From the NCBI GenBank assembly GCA_030040995.1, contig JASHOS010000183.1:1-52877 (forward strand): 52,877 bases of DNA, given 5' to 3'. The position numbers and the translations under genes are program-made. The stretch comes from Terriglobia bacterium. GTDB lineage: Bacteria; Acidobacteriota; Terriglobia; UBA7540. This document shows positions 35,986-44,695 of the stretch, one piece after another. Under the pieces are notes generated by a model. The model did not search any database and was not told the origin of the DNA. It saw only the letters and a program-made list of their open reading frames with translations. Each line of letters opens with the position of its first letter. The stretch's first letter is position 1.

Positions 35986-37321
35986 GCAGCTAACGGCGCA
36001 GCTCGCAGCCGTTGTGGGCAGTGGAAGCATCACTTTCGAGCGCTCGGCTTGCTCTGCTTTTGCCATTGATGATCTCGTTCCCCAGTGCGTCGTGTATCCG
36101 GGCAGCGCCGCGCACGCCGCCGCCGCGCTCCAATACGCTTCCAACAACGGCCTTGCGGTAGTTCCATGCTGCAATGCGACCAAGCTTTCCACCGGGAATG
36201 TTCCTCGAAGGTACGACGTGGCTTTGTGTCTTAAAGGATTGGATCAGACGCGCCATTACGAGCCCGATGATCTCACGGTTAGTGTTGAGCCTGGTATTCG
36301 GCTGGGAAGCTTCCAGGAACTTCTCAGCCGGAGGGGACTGTGGATTCCGCTGGACGCGCCGGACGGCGCCGGATCGAGCTTGGGCGGTATCGTGGCCACC
36401 AACGCTTCCGGCCCGTTACGCCTGCGATATGGCGCGCCACGTGACATGGTTTTGGGAATGAAAATTGCCACGGTCGAAGGTAAGGTGATCAAGACCGGCG
36501 GACGGGTAGTGAAGAATGTTGCGGGGTACGATCTTGCCAAGCTGATGATTGGCTCCTATGGGACGCTCGGGGTGATCGTAGAAATCAATTTCAAGCTTTA
36601 CCCTTTGCCTCCCCGGCGCGTCACCCGTGCCTTTCGCGCCACAACTCTCTCGATCGCGCGCGACTTCCGGCGCAAAGTACTTGATTCGCCGCTGAGCCCG
36701 TCGCGCATGATCCTGCTCGATCCGGGAGGGAGCGCCATTATTCGCGCGGGCGCGCCGATAGCGCGGCCAGCAGAGCATTATGAGATTTGGATCGAGTTTG
36801 CCGGATCGGAAGCTGTAACTCACCGCTCACTCACAATGATCGAAGGCATCGCCGCTAGCGCCGGCCTGGCCGGGCATCCTCTCGAAGAGGCGGCGGCTGA
36901 CGGAGGCTGGAGCCGGCTGGCAGATTTCGCCTCGCCAGGCCGTCGCGGTCCTGAAGACGTCCTTCTGAAGGTTTCCCTCCCTCTGTCGAGAGCGGAGGAG
37001 TTTATCGAATGCTCCCTCCGGGAAGCAGGAGCGGCAAAGGTGGGGCATGCTGCTTGCGTCCAGTTGGGAGTGGGAATCATCCACCTTTGCCTGACGCCAG
37101 AAGAGCGCGCGTCCGAGCTTCTCGCCATTACCGGCCGGATCCGGCAAGCAGCGGTTCAACGAGGAGGAGCGCTGACGGTTCTCCACTGTCCTGCCGGAAT
37201 GAAGAAAAATATAGACGTTTGGGGGACGGAACCAGACGATTTTCCGCTCATGCAAAGGTTAAAACAGACGTGGGATCCCAACGGAACGCTGTCCCCGGGG
37301 CGGTTTCTAGGCCATCTATAG
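35969..37321 (+). CDS. glcE: Glycolate oxidase FAD-binding subunit GlcE
   Basis: A 450-residue FAD-binding protein similar to GlcD but with different core residues: DAPDGAGSSLGGIVATNASGPLRLRYG, GGRVVKNVAGYDLAKLMIGSYGTLGVI. It belongs to the glycolate oxidase complex at the membrane. The C-terminus ends in QTWDPNGTLSPGRFLGHL, a GlcE-like tail. It starts inside the end of glcD; TTG 35969 is close to GGAGGG, and GTG 35978 is an alternative. It is slightly longer than E. coli GlcE (~350), with the extra length in the C-terminal half. A receiver gene on the other strand follows, so glcF must be elsewhere or functionally replaced. Confidence 0.88.
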   Translation: MPNVAEQLTAQLAAVVGSGSITFERSACSAFAIDDLVPQCVVYPGSAAHAAAALQYASNNGLAVVPCCNATKLSTGNVPRRYDVALCLKGLDQTRHYEPDDLTVSVEPGIRLGSFQELLSRRGLWIPLDAPDGAGSSLGGIVATNASGPLRLRYGAPRDMVLGMKIATVEGKVIKTGGRVVKNVAGYDLAKLMIGSYGTLGVIVEINFKLYPLPPRRVTRAFRATTLSIARDFRRKVLDSPLSPSRMILLDPGGSAIIRAGAPIARPAEHYEIWIEFAGSEAVTHRSLTMIEGIAASAGLAGHPLEEAAADGGWSRLADFASPGRRGPEDVLLKVSLPLSRAEEFIECSLREAGAAKVGHAACVQLGVGIIHLCLTPEERASELLAITGRIRQAAVQRGGALTVLHCPAGMKKNIDVWGTEPDDFPLMQRLKQTWDPNGTLSPGRFLGHL

Positions 37322-37346
37322 ATGGGCACAGCAAACGGCAGCCCTA

Positions 37347-37820
37347 CTACCCGGTCTTTGCTTTCGACCAAAAGTTTTTCCCGTCAGTGGCATAGCGGCG
37401 GCGCGACGGCGTGGCCACAGCAGCCTCTCCCGGTGCAAACGGCGGTCGAATCTGCTGCGCCCTGAGGCAATTCGCCAACTCAGTCCTTAGCCGCTCTGGA
37501 TCGACGGGTTTCTCGAGAAGCGCGAAGGCGCCAAGTGCGACTCCCTGACATTTCTCGGACGGTGTGAGCTCGCCCGCGATAATAATGGAACTCATCACGC
37601 GCGACTGGCGCTTTAGTATTTGAAGCAGTTGGATGCCGTCCATTAACGGCATGTGCAGATCGGAGACGACCAGATCAGGAACGAACGAAAGCACTTTTTC
37701 TAAAGCGTCAAACCCGTCTCGAGCCATATCCGTCTGATAGCCCCAGAGCCGGAGCAACTCAGCCATTGATTCGCGTTCTGCCGGGTCGTCATCTACGACC
37801 AGAATTCTGGGCCTCATCAT
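37347..37820 (-). CDS. Single-domain response regulator
   Basis: A 157-residue CheY-like receiver. The acid pocket is VVDDDPAE, the phosphorylation site Asp54 or Asp55 lies in DLVVSDLHMPLMDG, the Thr/Ser position is IIIAGEL (Ala in place of the usual Thr/Ser, an oddity), and the conserved Lys is in LLEKPVDPE. About 35 residues follow the receiver without a clear domain (Pro/Arg-rich). It has no output domain and no kinase neighbour; it likely acts through protein interaction. It converges with glcE, 25 bases apart. Confidence 0.82.
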   Translation of the reverse strand: MMRPRILVVDDDPAERESMAELLRLWGYQTDMARDGFDALEKVLSFVPDLVVSDLHMPLMDGIQLLQILKRQSRVMSSIIIAGELTPSEKCQGVALGAFALLEKPVDPERLRTELANCLRAQQIRPPFAPGEAAVATPSRRRYATDGKNFWSKAKTG

Positions 37821-38210
37821 CCCGTTCCTGCCGAATGTGCTGCAGGCGGATTACCAACCTAAGGACGCTTTTGGATGGCGATTCAAATGGTGAAAAGAAA
37901 GGACTTCAGTTTACCGGCAGGAACCGAAGGCTAGCCTAACGCTTTCAGTGAATTATCGGAGATATCTGACTGTCACCGCATCGCCGTACCGGAAGACTTA
38001 GTGAATCAAAAGGGGTTACGGCCCGCCCACTCACAGCCAGGGGCGAACTCGCGCTGTATTTTTGCTCACTCAGCGAACAGGTAATCCTTCCCTAAATGTG
38101 AAATATCGTAATGTCGCCGAAGCGACTAAAAAGGAGAACAGAGGAGCAGGTTTTTAAGAGTCGCAGAGCGTCGGCGCTTTGCGAGATGGCCTGGAATGGA
38201 ACGCGGCGGG
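37821..38210. other. Gene-free region
   Basis: 390 bases between mqnE (ending here) and the receiver gene, both leftward. It should contain the receiver's promoter. I see no gene, strong terminator or known riboswitch. A short stem is possible around 38160-38185. Confidence 0.4.
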
Positions 38211-39344
38211 TTAGGCATGAACCATTACCCCTGCTTCGCTGCGGGTAACGGATCGATAGAGCGTGTCGCGCTCAAAGGGTTCCTGACCGGCTTCACGGAT
38301 AAGGCGGATCAGTTGCTCGCGGTTCATGCCCTGCGGAGTTGTGGCGCCGGCATCGTGATAGATTTTTTCCTCAACCACGGTTCCGTCGATGTCATCAGCG
38401 CCAAACCGGAGCGACACCTGAGCCACGCGCGGCGTCAGCATGATCCAGTAGGCTTTGATATGAGGAAAATTGTCCAGCATCAGGCGCGCCACCGCGATTG
38501 CCTTCAAGTCTGTAAACCCAGTGGTGTCCTGAAAGTTGATATCTTTGCCCAGTTCCGTGTTGGCGGGATGGAACTTGAGCGGAATGAAAGTCATGAAGCC
38601 GCGCGTTTCATCCTGAAGGCCGCGCAACTGCATGAGATGATCCACGCGGTCCTCATCCGACTCAATGTGGCCATAAAGCATGGTGGCCGTCGAATGAAGG
38701 CCTAACTGGTGAGCTGTCCGGTGCACCCGCAGCCACGCCGTCGCGCCGATTTTGTGATCGCAGATCTTGCGGCGCGTTGCCGGAGCAAAAATCTCGGCGC
38801 CGCCGCCCGAAATGGAGCCGAGCCCGGCGTCTTTGAGCTGCTCGAGAACCTCCCGGTAAGTCAAACGTGAAATTTGAGAATAGTAGGCGATTTCAACCGC
38901 CGTAAACGCCTTCAGGTGCACCGCCGGAAAGCGCTCCTTGAGCCCTCGAATCAGATCGACGTAGTACTGGAAGGGAAGGTCGGGATGGAGGCCGCCAACG
39001 ATGTGGAACTCGGTGACAGCTTCGCTCCAGCCAAGCCCTGCCGTCCGAAACGCCTCGTCGAGAGCCATGGTATAGGCCCCGGCCGCGTCCGGCTTGCGCC
39101 CAAAAGCACATAGACGGCAACTAGCCACGCACACGTTGGTGGGATTGATATGCCGGTTCACGTTGAAATACGTTCGGTGGCCGTGGAGTTTTTCCCGCAC
39201 GTGGTGGGCGAGCCAGCCAATCGTGAGCAAGTCGGGGGAGCGGTAAAGGGCAACGCCATCTTCAAAGCTGAGTCGTTCGCCTTCCATCACCTTCTCAGCA
39301 ACCGGCGCGAGGCGCTCATCTTCGATTTGTAATCGGCTGACCAA
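38211..39344 (-). CDS. mqnE: Aminofutalosine synthase, radical SAM
   Basis: A 377-residue radical SAM enzyme of the futalosine menaquinone pathway, which joins 3-[(1-carboxyvinyl)oxy]benzoate to the adenosyl radical. The cluster motif is CVASCRLC (Cys72, Cys76, Cys79) preceded by NRHINPTN. Family-typical stretches are HIVGGLHPDLPFQYYVDLI, LKAFTAVEIAYY, SGGGAEIFAPATRRKICD, TAHQLGLHSTATMLYGHIE and MTFIPLKFHPANTEL. MqnC is the nearest relative, but these motifs fit MqnE better. A TTG start at 39344 has GGGAAG at eight bases. The other mqn genes are elsewhere. It implies menaquinone-based respiration. Confidence 0.88.
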   Translation of the reverse strand: MVSRLQIEDERLAPVAEKVMEGERLSFEDGVALYRSPDLLTIGWLAHHVREKLHGHRTYFNVNRHINPTNVCVASCRLCAFGRKPDAAGAYTMALDEAFRTAGLGWSEAVTEFHIVGGLHPDLPFQYYVDLIRGLKERFPAVHLKAFTAVEIAYYSQISRLTYREVLEQLKDAGLGSISGGGAEIFAPATRRKICDHKIGATAWLRVHRTAHQLGLHSTATMLYGHIESDEDRVDHLMQLRGLQDETRGFMTFIPLKFHPANTELGKDINFQDTTGFTDLKAIAVARLMLDNFPHIKAYWIMLTPRVAQVSLRFGADDIDGTVVEEKIYHDAGATTPQGMNREQLIRLIREAGQEPFERDTLYRSVTRSEAGVMVHA

Positions 39345-39479
39345 AACGTTTCTTCCCTGAACAAGCTGTCCAGACTCTCTGCCAGACTTCGCGCGCCGAA
39401 AGTGGACGCTTGGAATAGCAATCAGACCTTCATCTTAGCCTTTGCTTCAACCGGTTAGCAATCCTTGTCCCAGCGAGCG

Positions 39480-39672
39480 CAATCGGTCGATAAGACCGAC
39501 CGAACATGTCATGGCCGACCAGCCATGCGCCCGTGGCCGTGCTCCGGATCCACTCACGACGTAGGGAGCGCAGGGGTCGGGCTTGCCCTACCCTGGTCGA
39601 TTTTCGGAGCCGTAATCAAGGGGAAGGCAAGCCATCCCCCTACACCACCTTCCGTTATCGACGGATTAGGGA
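39480..39672 (+). repeat. Structured repeat family C, copy 1
   Basis: It opens AATCGGTCGATAAGACCGAC, a small CGGTC/GACCG hairpin, followed by ATGGC-CGACCA-GCCAT, and closes with a long stem around GGGGAAGGC/GCCATCCCC. A second copy at 49257-49405 differs at paired positions in a compensated way. Confidence 0.75.
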
Positions 39673-39678
39673 GGAGAA

Positions 39679-39767
39679 GGTAGTGGGTCAGTTTGATGTA
39701 GAGGCGGCTTCATGCCGCCATCTGGCGAGGTAAACTCGCCGCTACAAGTCCAGACTGACCCACTACC
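39679..39767 (-). mobile_element. 89-bp MITE-like element, copy 2 (inverted)
   Basis: The reverse complement of the element at 32267-32355, with a single base difference visible in the inverted ends. The interior hairpin doublet is at 39697-39746. The two copies bracket about 7.3 kb in opposite orientation. Confidence 0.8.
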
Positions 39768-39872
39768 AACGAGAACAAGGGCTTGACAAAGGAGGCTCCA
39801 TTATGGTCTCTTACAGTTTTTAGGCTGCGAGGACGCGGTTGCGAGCCAGGGGAAAAAGCTCTAAATTAGTTT

Positions 39873-40142
39873 ATGTTAACGACTGTCGAAGCCAACCTTG
39901 CCGAGCCCCGATACGAGGCGGCATTCTTCTATGGGCTCTTTCTGCGTGGATATCCCCTTCAGCAACTTCGGGCTGATATTGACGTGCCACCTAAAGTGCT
40001 TGAAAACTGGCAGCGCCTGGCGGTGCGCGATCCGTGGTATCAGGCGACCGTAGAGCGAATGGTGACCTACCGCAAAGAAGTTCTTGCCATCTTCGATTCG
40101 CTCGTTTTCCGCGAGATGGAAGTACCCACCCGAACGCAATAA
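39873..40142 (+). CDS. Small conserved-looking protein, unknown
   Basis: An 89-residue ORF with balanced composition, predicted to be helical throughout (AAFFYGLFLRGYPLQQLRADI, VLENWQRLAVRDPWYQATVERM, YRKEVLAIFDSLVF). The LRADIDVPPKVLENW segment could be a helix-turn-helix. No family is recognised, and the ribosome site before the ATG is weak. It converges with the flavin oxidoreductase gene 20 bases away. The codon use and protein-like composition support a real gene. Confidence 0.5.
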   Translation: MLTTVEANLAEPRYEAAFFYGLFLRGYPLQQLRADIDVPPKVLENWQRLAVRDPWYQATVERMVTYRKEVLAIFDSLVFREMEVPTRTQ

Positions 40143-40161
40143 CCTTCAACTTTCAAAGCGC

Positions 40162-41646
40162 TTATACGGCGGCCTCCGACGGACGGCGAGCCTGCTGCTT
40201 GATGAGCCGCAACCGCGCGGCTTCGGGGCGGGCTTTATAAAAAGCGTCTAGCGGATAGCAGCCTGAGATCAGACCATTTCGCGGGCCTGTTGTGCAGTCG
40301 CTGAACGTGCGGCAGAGCCGCTTGGGATCCAGCCAGCCCTTCTCCAGCACGTCAGCGGGTAAATCCGGATAGGCAAGCATCATCCGTCCCAGGCCTACAA
40401 AGCCGGTCCACTCTTCCCGTACAATCGCTTGTGCAAAATGAGGCAAGAAATTCTGCAGATATGACCAGCCCGATGAAACCGTGGCTATCTCGCCCGTCGC
40501 AGCCTTCAGGTCGCGCGCAGCGGTAAGCAGCCTCGCCACTCCCATCAACGGGTCTTCCGGAGGAGGATACCCATCGGACGGAGGGAAGAGGGCTGGCCGC
40601 TGGAGGTGAGCCGCATAATAGGGACTGCTGGCGGTGACGTTTATCAGCCTCACTCCCATAGAAACCAGCAACCGCACCAGCAACTTTGCCTCCGTCAAAT
40701 CCGGCTTTGAAGGATCGTTCGGATCAAGCCCAAAACCCCAAAAATAGGGCTCCTGACCCGGGGCGCGAACCGGCTTTGCCGGCCCGCCTTGCGGGTCGGG
40801 TTCAAATGGAATTGAATCGAATGCGCTGAGCCGGACTCCAATTTCCATTCCTTTCGCGGAGTCGCGCGTGGCGAGCACAAGCTCCTTCAAAAAACGCGTC
40901 CGGTTGGCAAAGCTTCCTCCATACGGGCCGGGCCGGCAATAAGCGCTGAGAAATTCGTGGCCGAGATAACCATGACAGTGCTTGAGGTCGGCAAAATCAA
41001 ACCCGGCGTCCCGGGCGAGTCTGGCAGCGGCGGCGAACGCGCCGATGATGCGCTCGATTTCCGCGTCGCTCACGGGCTCATGGGCGGGTGAGAGGCCGAA
41101 CTTCGCATCGAGAACGGGATGGTGGTAAACAATGACCGGCTCAAGGCGGTCCTTTTGATGGGGCCGGCAAAATCGCCCGGAATGCGTCAACTGAAGCCCG
41201 ATCAAGAGGTCGGTGTCCGAGCCAAAACGCTCGCGATGTGCCTTCCGCATCTGACGAAGCAATCGCTCGAACGCGGATGCCGTTCGCTCGCAGAGGAACA
41301 GTTGATTCGGGTTTGCCCGCGCGTCCGGCAGCACGGAAACGGCTTCGCAGCCCCAGATCAATTTCGCTCCGCTCTCGGCAAAACGCAGCCAGCGGCGGCG
41401 GGTCAATTCTGAGGGGCATCCGTCCAGCTCCCCATCCCACCCCTCCATGGGTTGGACGGCGAAGCGATTCCCAACCCTGAAGCGTCCGGTGCCCCAGGGA
41501 ATATCAAGTGCTTGCGCGAGAGGAGATGCCGGGGCGCGCGCGACCTCATCATCACAGGGAAGCTGCCAGCCGTGCCCGGCCATATAATCCGCAACGGCGC
41601 GGGCGGCGCGAAAACTTGCCACGCGAGGAAAAGAGTCTCGGCTCAC
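40162..41646 (-). CDS. Old-yellow-enzyme-like NADH:flavin oxidoreductase
   Basis: About 494 residues with an FMN-binding TIM barrel of the old yellow enzyme group. The barrel starts at PASPLAQALDI...NRFAVQPMEGWDG. It then has LIGLQLTHSGRFCRP, DFADLKHCHGYLGHEFLSAYCRPGPYGGSFANRTRFL (the usual active-site H-x2-H is changed to KHCHGYL) and FVGLGRMMLAYPDLP. The C-terminus has the Cys-rich CRTFSDCTTGPRNGLISGCYP, which resembles the [4Fe-4S] site of larger family members but ends there without the second domain. Compared with classical OYEs it has insertions (GQEPYFWGFGLDPNDPSKP). The start is uncertain: an ATG at 41688 lies inside repeat family F, so the GTG at 41646 was used. Substrate unknown. 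Confidence 0.8.
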   Translation of the reverse strand: MSRDSFPRVASFRAARAVADYMAGHGWQLPCDDEVARAPASPLAQALDIPWGTGRFRVGNRFAVQPMEGWDGELDGCPSELTRRRWLRFAESGAKLIWGCEAVSVLPDARANPNQLFLCERTASAFERLLRQMRKAHRERFGSDTDLLIGLQLTHSGRFCRPHQKDRLEPVIVYHHPVLDAKFGLSPAHEPVSDAEIERIIGAFAAAARLARDAGFDFADLKHCHGYLGHEFLSAYCRPGPYGGSFANRTRFLKELVLATRDSAKGMEIGVRLSAFDSIPFEPDPQGGPAKPVRAPGQEPYFWGFGLDPNDPSKPDLTEAKLLVRLLVSMGVRLINVTASSPYYAAHLQRPALFPPSDGYPPPEDPLMGVARLLTAARDLKAATGEIATVSSGWSYLQNFLPHFAQAIVREEWTGFVGLGRMMLAYPDLPADVLEKGWLDPKRLCRTFSDCTTGPRNGLISGCYPLDAFYKARPEAARLRLIKQQARRPSEAAV

Positions 41647-41666
41647 GGAAATTCGCAGATTTGGAG

Positions 41667-41760
41667 GCCCGAAGGACCGCTCTATCATAGCCCTGGGCAA
41701 CGTCCAGGGAATCGGGTCTGCCTTGTGAAAGCGAGCCCTGAAAGGGCGATCTAAAGCGCC
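41667..41760 (-). repeat. Family F repeat, copy 2 (inverted)
   Basis: The reverse complement shares TTCAGGGCTCG, CAAGGCAGAC, ATTCCCTG, CGTTGCCCA and CTTCGGGCCT in the same order as 26841-26930. Its end overlaps the upstream candidate start of the oxidoreductase. Confidence 0.7.
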
Positions 41761-41929
41761 CTCACGACGGTACGCCCCCTTCAGGGCTTCCGTTGTGCGA
41801 AAAGCTATGATGCCCTGTAACCCAGGCCGGATGGCCTCGGCTGTGATAGAGCGCCGCTTCGCGGCTCGGAATGTAAAAACCCCGGGGCACGGCTTTAGAA
41901 GCCATGCCCTGTTATGAAAGTCGCGGCGG

Positions 41930-42079
41930 GACCCCCTCACCCGCCTGCGGGCCGCAGCCGCTCCGTCGCTGAAGCTCTGGAGCGTAAGCGACCTTCGGTG
42001 GGCGCAGGCCCGGCTTGCGCCGGCTGGAGAAAGCGCCAGCCGCTCGCCACCCTCTCCCGCAAGCGGGAGAGGGAACGGT
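41930..42079 (+). repeat. Composite hairpin repeat, family A copy 4
   Basis: Full module order. The main hairpin is perfect, with 11-bp arms CCCTCTCCCGC (42050-42060) and GCGGGAGAGGG (42063-42073) around an AA loop. CGGCTGG/CCAGCCG also pairs perfectly here. Confidence 0.85.
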
Positions 42080-42232
42080 GGTTAGGGTACTTCTCATAGC
42101 TTCGCGCGTGTCGCGAAGCGACATGACAACTGATACGACACGTCTTAATGCCAATTTACGCAAACGAAGCATTGGCAACTCTCCGCATCCCAAATCTTGG
42201 TTCTTGCGTCGCGCCTGTTGCATTTTGGCTCT

Positions 42233-44644
42233 TCAGGTCAGCCGCAGGCCCCGGAGCCGCAGAGCGTTCGCGATCACGGACACCGAGCTCAACGTCATGG
42301 CAGCGCTGGCAACGATGGGACTCAGCAACAAACCGCAAAACGGATAGAGCACGCCGGCCGCAAGCGGAATCCCGAGTGAATTGTATATAAAAGCGAAAAA
42401 GAGGTTTTGCCGGATGTTCCTCATGGTCGCGCGGCTTAACCGGCGCGCCCGCACAATGCCCCACAAATCACCTTTCACAAGCGTAATTCCCGCGCTTTCA
42501 ATCGCCAAATCCGTTCCGGTTCCCATGGCGATTCCGACGGAGGCTTGAGCCAAGGCGGGAGCATCGTTAATTCCATCACCAGCCATCGCCACCACCTGGC
42601 CGTGAGCCTGAAGTCTCTTCACCGCCTCGCCTTTTTGCTGCGGCAGAAGATCTGCGAGGACTTCGTCGATGTCGAGTTTGCGGGCGACAGCGCTGGCGGT
42701 GTTACGGCTGTCTCCGGTAAGCATGACAATGCGGATGCCGTCTTCATGCAGAGCCTGGAGTGCCCTTGGCGTGGAAGCCTTGATGGGATCGGAGGCCTCA
42801 AGCAGGCCGGCAAGTTGCCCGTCAACGGCGACGAACATCACAGTGTAGCCTTCGCCGGGACGGGCTTCAGCCAAGGTGACGTGTTCTCCCGAAGGAATCG
42901 AAAGCTCCTGCAAGAGCTTCGCGTTTCCGAGCGCTACGGTCCGGTCATCTACGGTCCCCACCACTCCTTTACCGGTGAGAGAGCGAAAATCACCCGATTT
43001 CGAAAGGCCGATGCCTCGGGCCCGAGCGCCTTCGACGATAGCCGCCGCCAAAGGGTGTTCACTGCCGCGCTCGAGGCTTGCTGCCAGGCGCAACAATTCT
43101 GATTCGCCGATGTCCGAGAGTGGTTCGAGCGACATCAAGCGAGGCTTGCCCTCCGTCACCGTGCCTGTCTTGTCCACAACAAGCACATTGACCTTTCCCA
43201 GAATTTCCAGGGCTTCGGCGTTCTTGATGAGCACGCCGGCTGTGGCGCCGCGTCCTGTACCTACCATAATTGACATGGGCGTGGCCAAGCCCAGCGCGCA
43301 AGGGCAGGCAATGATCAGAACCGCTACCGCGTTCACTAGGGCATGAGCCAGCCGCGGCTCTGGGCCAACCAAGCCCCAGACGAGGAAGGTGATGGCTGCA
43401 ACGGTGATGACCCCAGGAACAAAGTACGCGGCCACGCGATCCGCAAGGCGCTGGATGGGCGCCCGGCTGCGCTGGGCCTCGCTCACCATGCGGACAATTT
43501 GCGCGACAAGCGTGCCGCTACCCACGCGTTCGGCCCGCATCACAAAGCCCCCCGTGCCGTTCACTGTGCCCCCCGTAACCCTACCGCCCGCCTCCTTTTC
43601 CACGGGAACCGGCTCGCCGGTGAGCATCGATTCATCCACGGCGCTCGTCCCATCCAGCACCACGCCGTCCACGGGAACCTTTTCTCCCGGCCGCACCCGC
43701 AACCGATCACCCGGGACCACGTGGTCCAACGGAACGTCCTCCTCACGGCCATCGTCGTGAAGTTTGCGGGCTGTCTTGGGCGCGAGGCCAAGAAGGCCCC
43801 GCAGGGCGCTGGAGGTCTGGCTGCGCGCCCGGAGCTCGAGAACTTGGCCCAACAGCACCAGCGTAGTGATGGCGGCCGCGGCCTCGAAATAAACTGCCAC
43901 ATTACCGCGGGAGTCTCGAAACGCGCTTGGGAAAATGCCGGGAATAATTGCCGCTACAAAGCTGTAAAAATACGCTGCGCCTGTGCCGACGGCAATAAGC
44001 GTGAACATGTTTGGGCTGCGATTCGCGACCGAGGCCCACCCGCGCTCAAAGAATGGCCAGCCGCCCCAGAGCACTACGGGAGTTGAGAGCGCCATCTCAA
44101 CCCAAACGGCAGCACGGCCGGAAAGAGTTCGCTGTAGTCCTGGGACTACGTGCGACATGCCCAATAAGACGATGGGAGCGGTGAGCACCAGGCTAATCCA
44201 AAAACGGCGCGTCATGGCGTCGAGCTCGGGATTCGGTGGTTCCACGGCAGCCGCCGTTCGTGGCTCGAGCGCCATTCCGCAAATGGGACACGCACCCGGC
44301 CCGGCGCGGACCACCTGGGGATGCATGGGACAGGTGTATTCTGCGTGGCTTGCGGAAAGACCCTGGGTTTCAGGCTCGAGGGCCATGCCACATTGGGAGC
44401 ATGCGCCGGGTTCGAGTTGTTGCTCGCCGGGGTGCATGGGGCATCGGTACGCCTTTTTCATCGTCGGAACAGGAGAGTTTGCTACATGGCAGGATGTTTC
44501 TGGTCGGGCGTATGCTGCCGGCGCTTTTTTGAACTTCTCCAGGCAGGCAGGACTGCAAAAATAGTACGTCTCGCCCTGATAGCCGCTCTGGCCCGCCGCT
44601 TTCTCGGGGTCAACCTGCATGGCACATACCGGATCTTCCGCCAC
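42233..44644 (-). CDS. Copper/silver-type P1B ATPase with YHS and metal-binding domains
   Basis: An 803-residue heavy-metal ATPase, likely a copper or silver exporter. The N-terminus is modular: a YHS domain (residues 1-45, DPVCAMQV...[12 protein letters not shown]), then two heavy-metal binding zinc-finger-like modules (YRCPMHPGE...[11 protein letters not shown] and YTCPMHPQV...[11 protein letters not shown]). There is no classical HMA domain. The core has the eight helices, the metal-transport CPC motif ([13 protein letters not shown]), the phosphorylation DKTGTVTEG, the TGE loop, SEHPLAAAI and [10 protein letters not shown]. The GTG start follows GGAGG at ten bases. It begins 51 bases after rnhB on the same strand and may be part of that operon. 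No metal-responsive regulator is adjacent. Confidence 0.92.
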   Translation of the reverse strand: MAEDPVCAMQVDPEKAAGQSGYQGETYYFCSPACLEKFKKAPAAYARPETSCHVANSPVPTMKKAYRCPMHPGEQQLEPGACSQCGMALEPETQGLSASHAEYTCPMHPQVVRAGPGACPICGMALEPRTAAAVEPPNPELDAMTRRFWISLVLTAPIVLLGMSHVVPGLQRTLSGRAAVWVEMALSTPVVLWGGWPFFERGWASVANRSPNMFTLIAVGTGAAYFYSFVAAIIPGIFPSAFRDSRGNVAVYFEAAAAITTLVLLGQVLELRARSQTSSALRGLLGLAPKTARKLHDDGREEDVPLDHVVPGDRLRVRPGEKVPVDGVVLDGTSAVDESMLTGEPVPVEKEAGGRVTGGTVNGTGGFVMRAERVGSGTLVAQIVRMVSEAQRSRAPIQRLADRVAAYFVPGVITVAAITFLVWGLVGPEPRLAHALVNAVAVLIIACPCALGLATPMSIMVGTGRGATAGVLIKNAEALEILGKVNVLVVDKTGTVTEGKPRLMSLEPLSDIGESELLRLAASLERGSEHPLAAAIVEGARARGIGLSKSGDFRSLTGKGVVGTVDDRTVALGNAKLLQELSIPSGEHVTLAEARPGEGYTVMFVAVDGQLAGLLEASDPIKASTPRALQALHEDGIRIVMLTGDSRNTASAVARKLDIDEVLADLLPQQKGEAVKRLQAHGQVVAMAGDGINDAPALAQASVGIAMGTGTDLAIESAGITLVKGDLWGIVRARRLSRATMRNIRQNLFFAFIYNSLGIPLAAGVLYPFCGLLLSPIVASAAMTLSSVSVIANALRLRGLRLT

Positions 44645-44695
44645 TGACGCTCAGCCTCCCTCGTTTCTTTATACACTTCCTGCAGATGATTCGTC

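Larger units (their letters stand above)
39345..39872. other. Repeat-filled intergenic region
   Basis: 528 bases holding structured repeat C copy 1 (39480-39672) and MITE-like copy 2 (39679-39767) almost back to back. The last 100 bases may carry the promoter of the small ORF at 39873. Confidence 0.55.
41647..42232. other. Repeat-filled intergenic region
   Basis: 586 bases with a family F copy, short inverted repeats at 41735-41910 (around GCCCTGAAAGGGC and GCCGCTTCGCGGC), and family A copy 4. No gene. The oxidoreductase's promoter must lie within or beyond these repeats. Confidence 0.6.

Noticed and set aside
41690-41940. N-terminal extension of the flavin oxidoreductase
   Set aside because: The added ~85 residues are encoded by repeats and are not protein-like.
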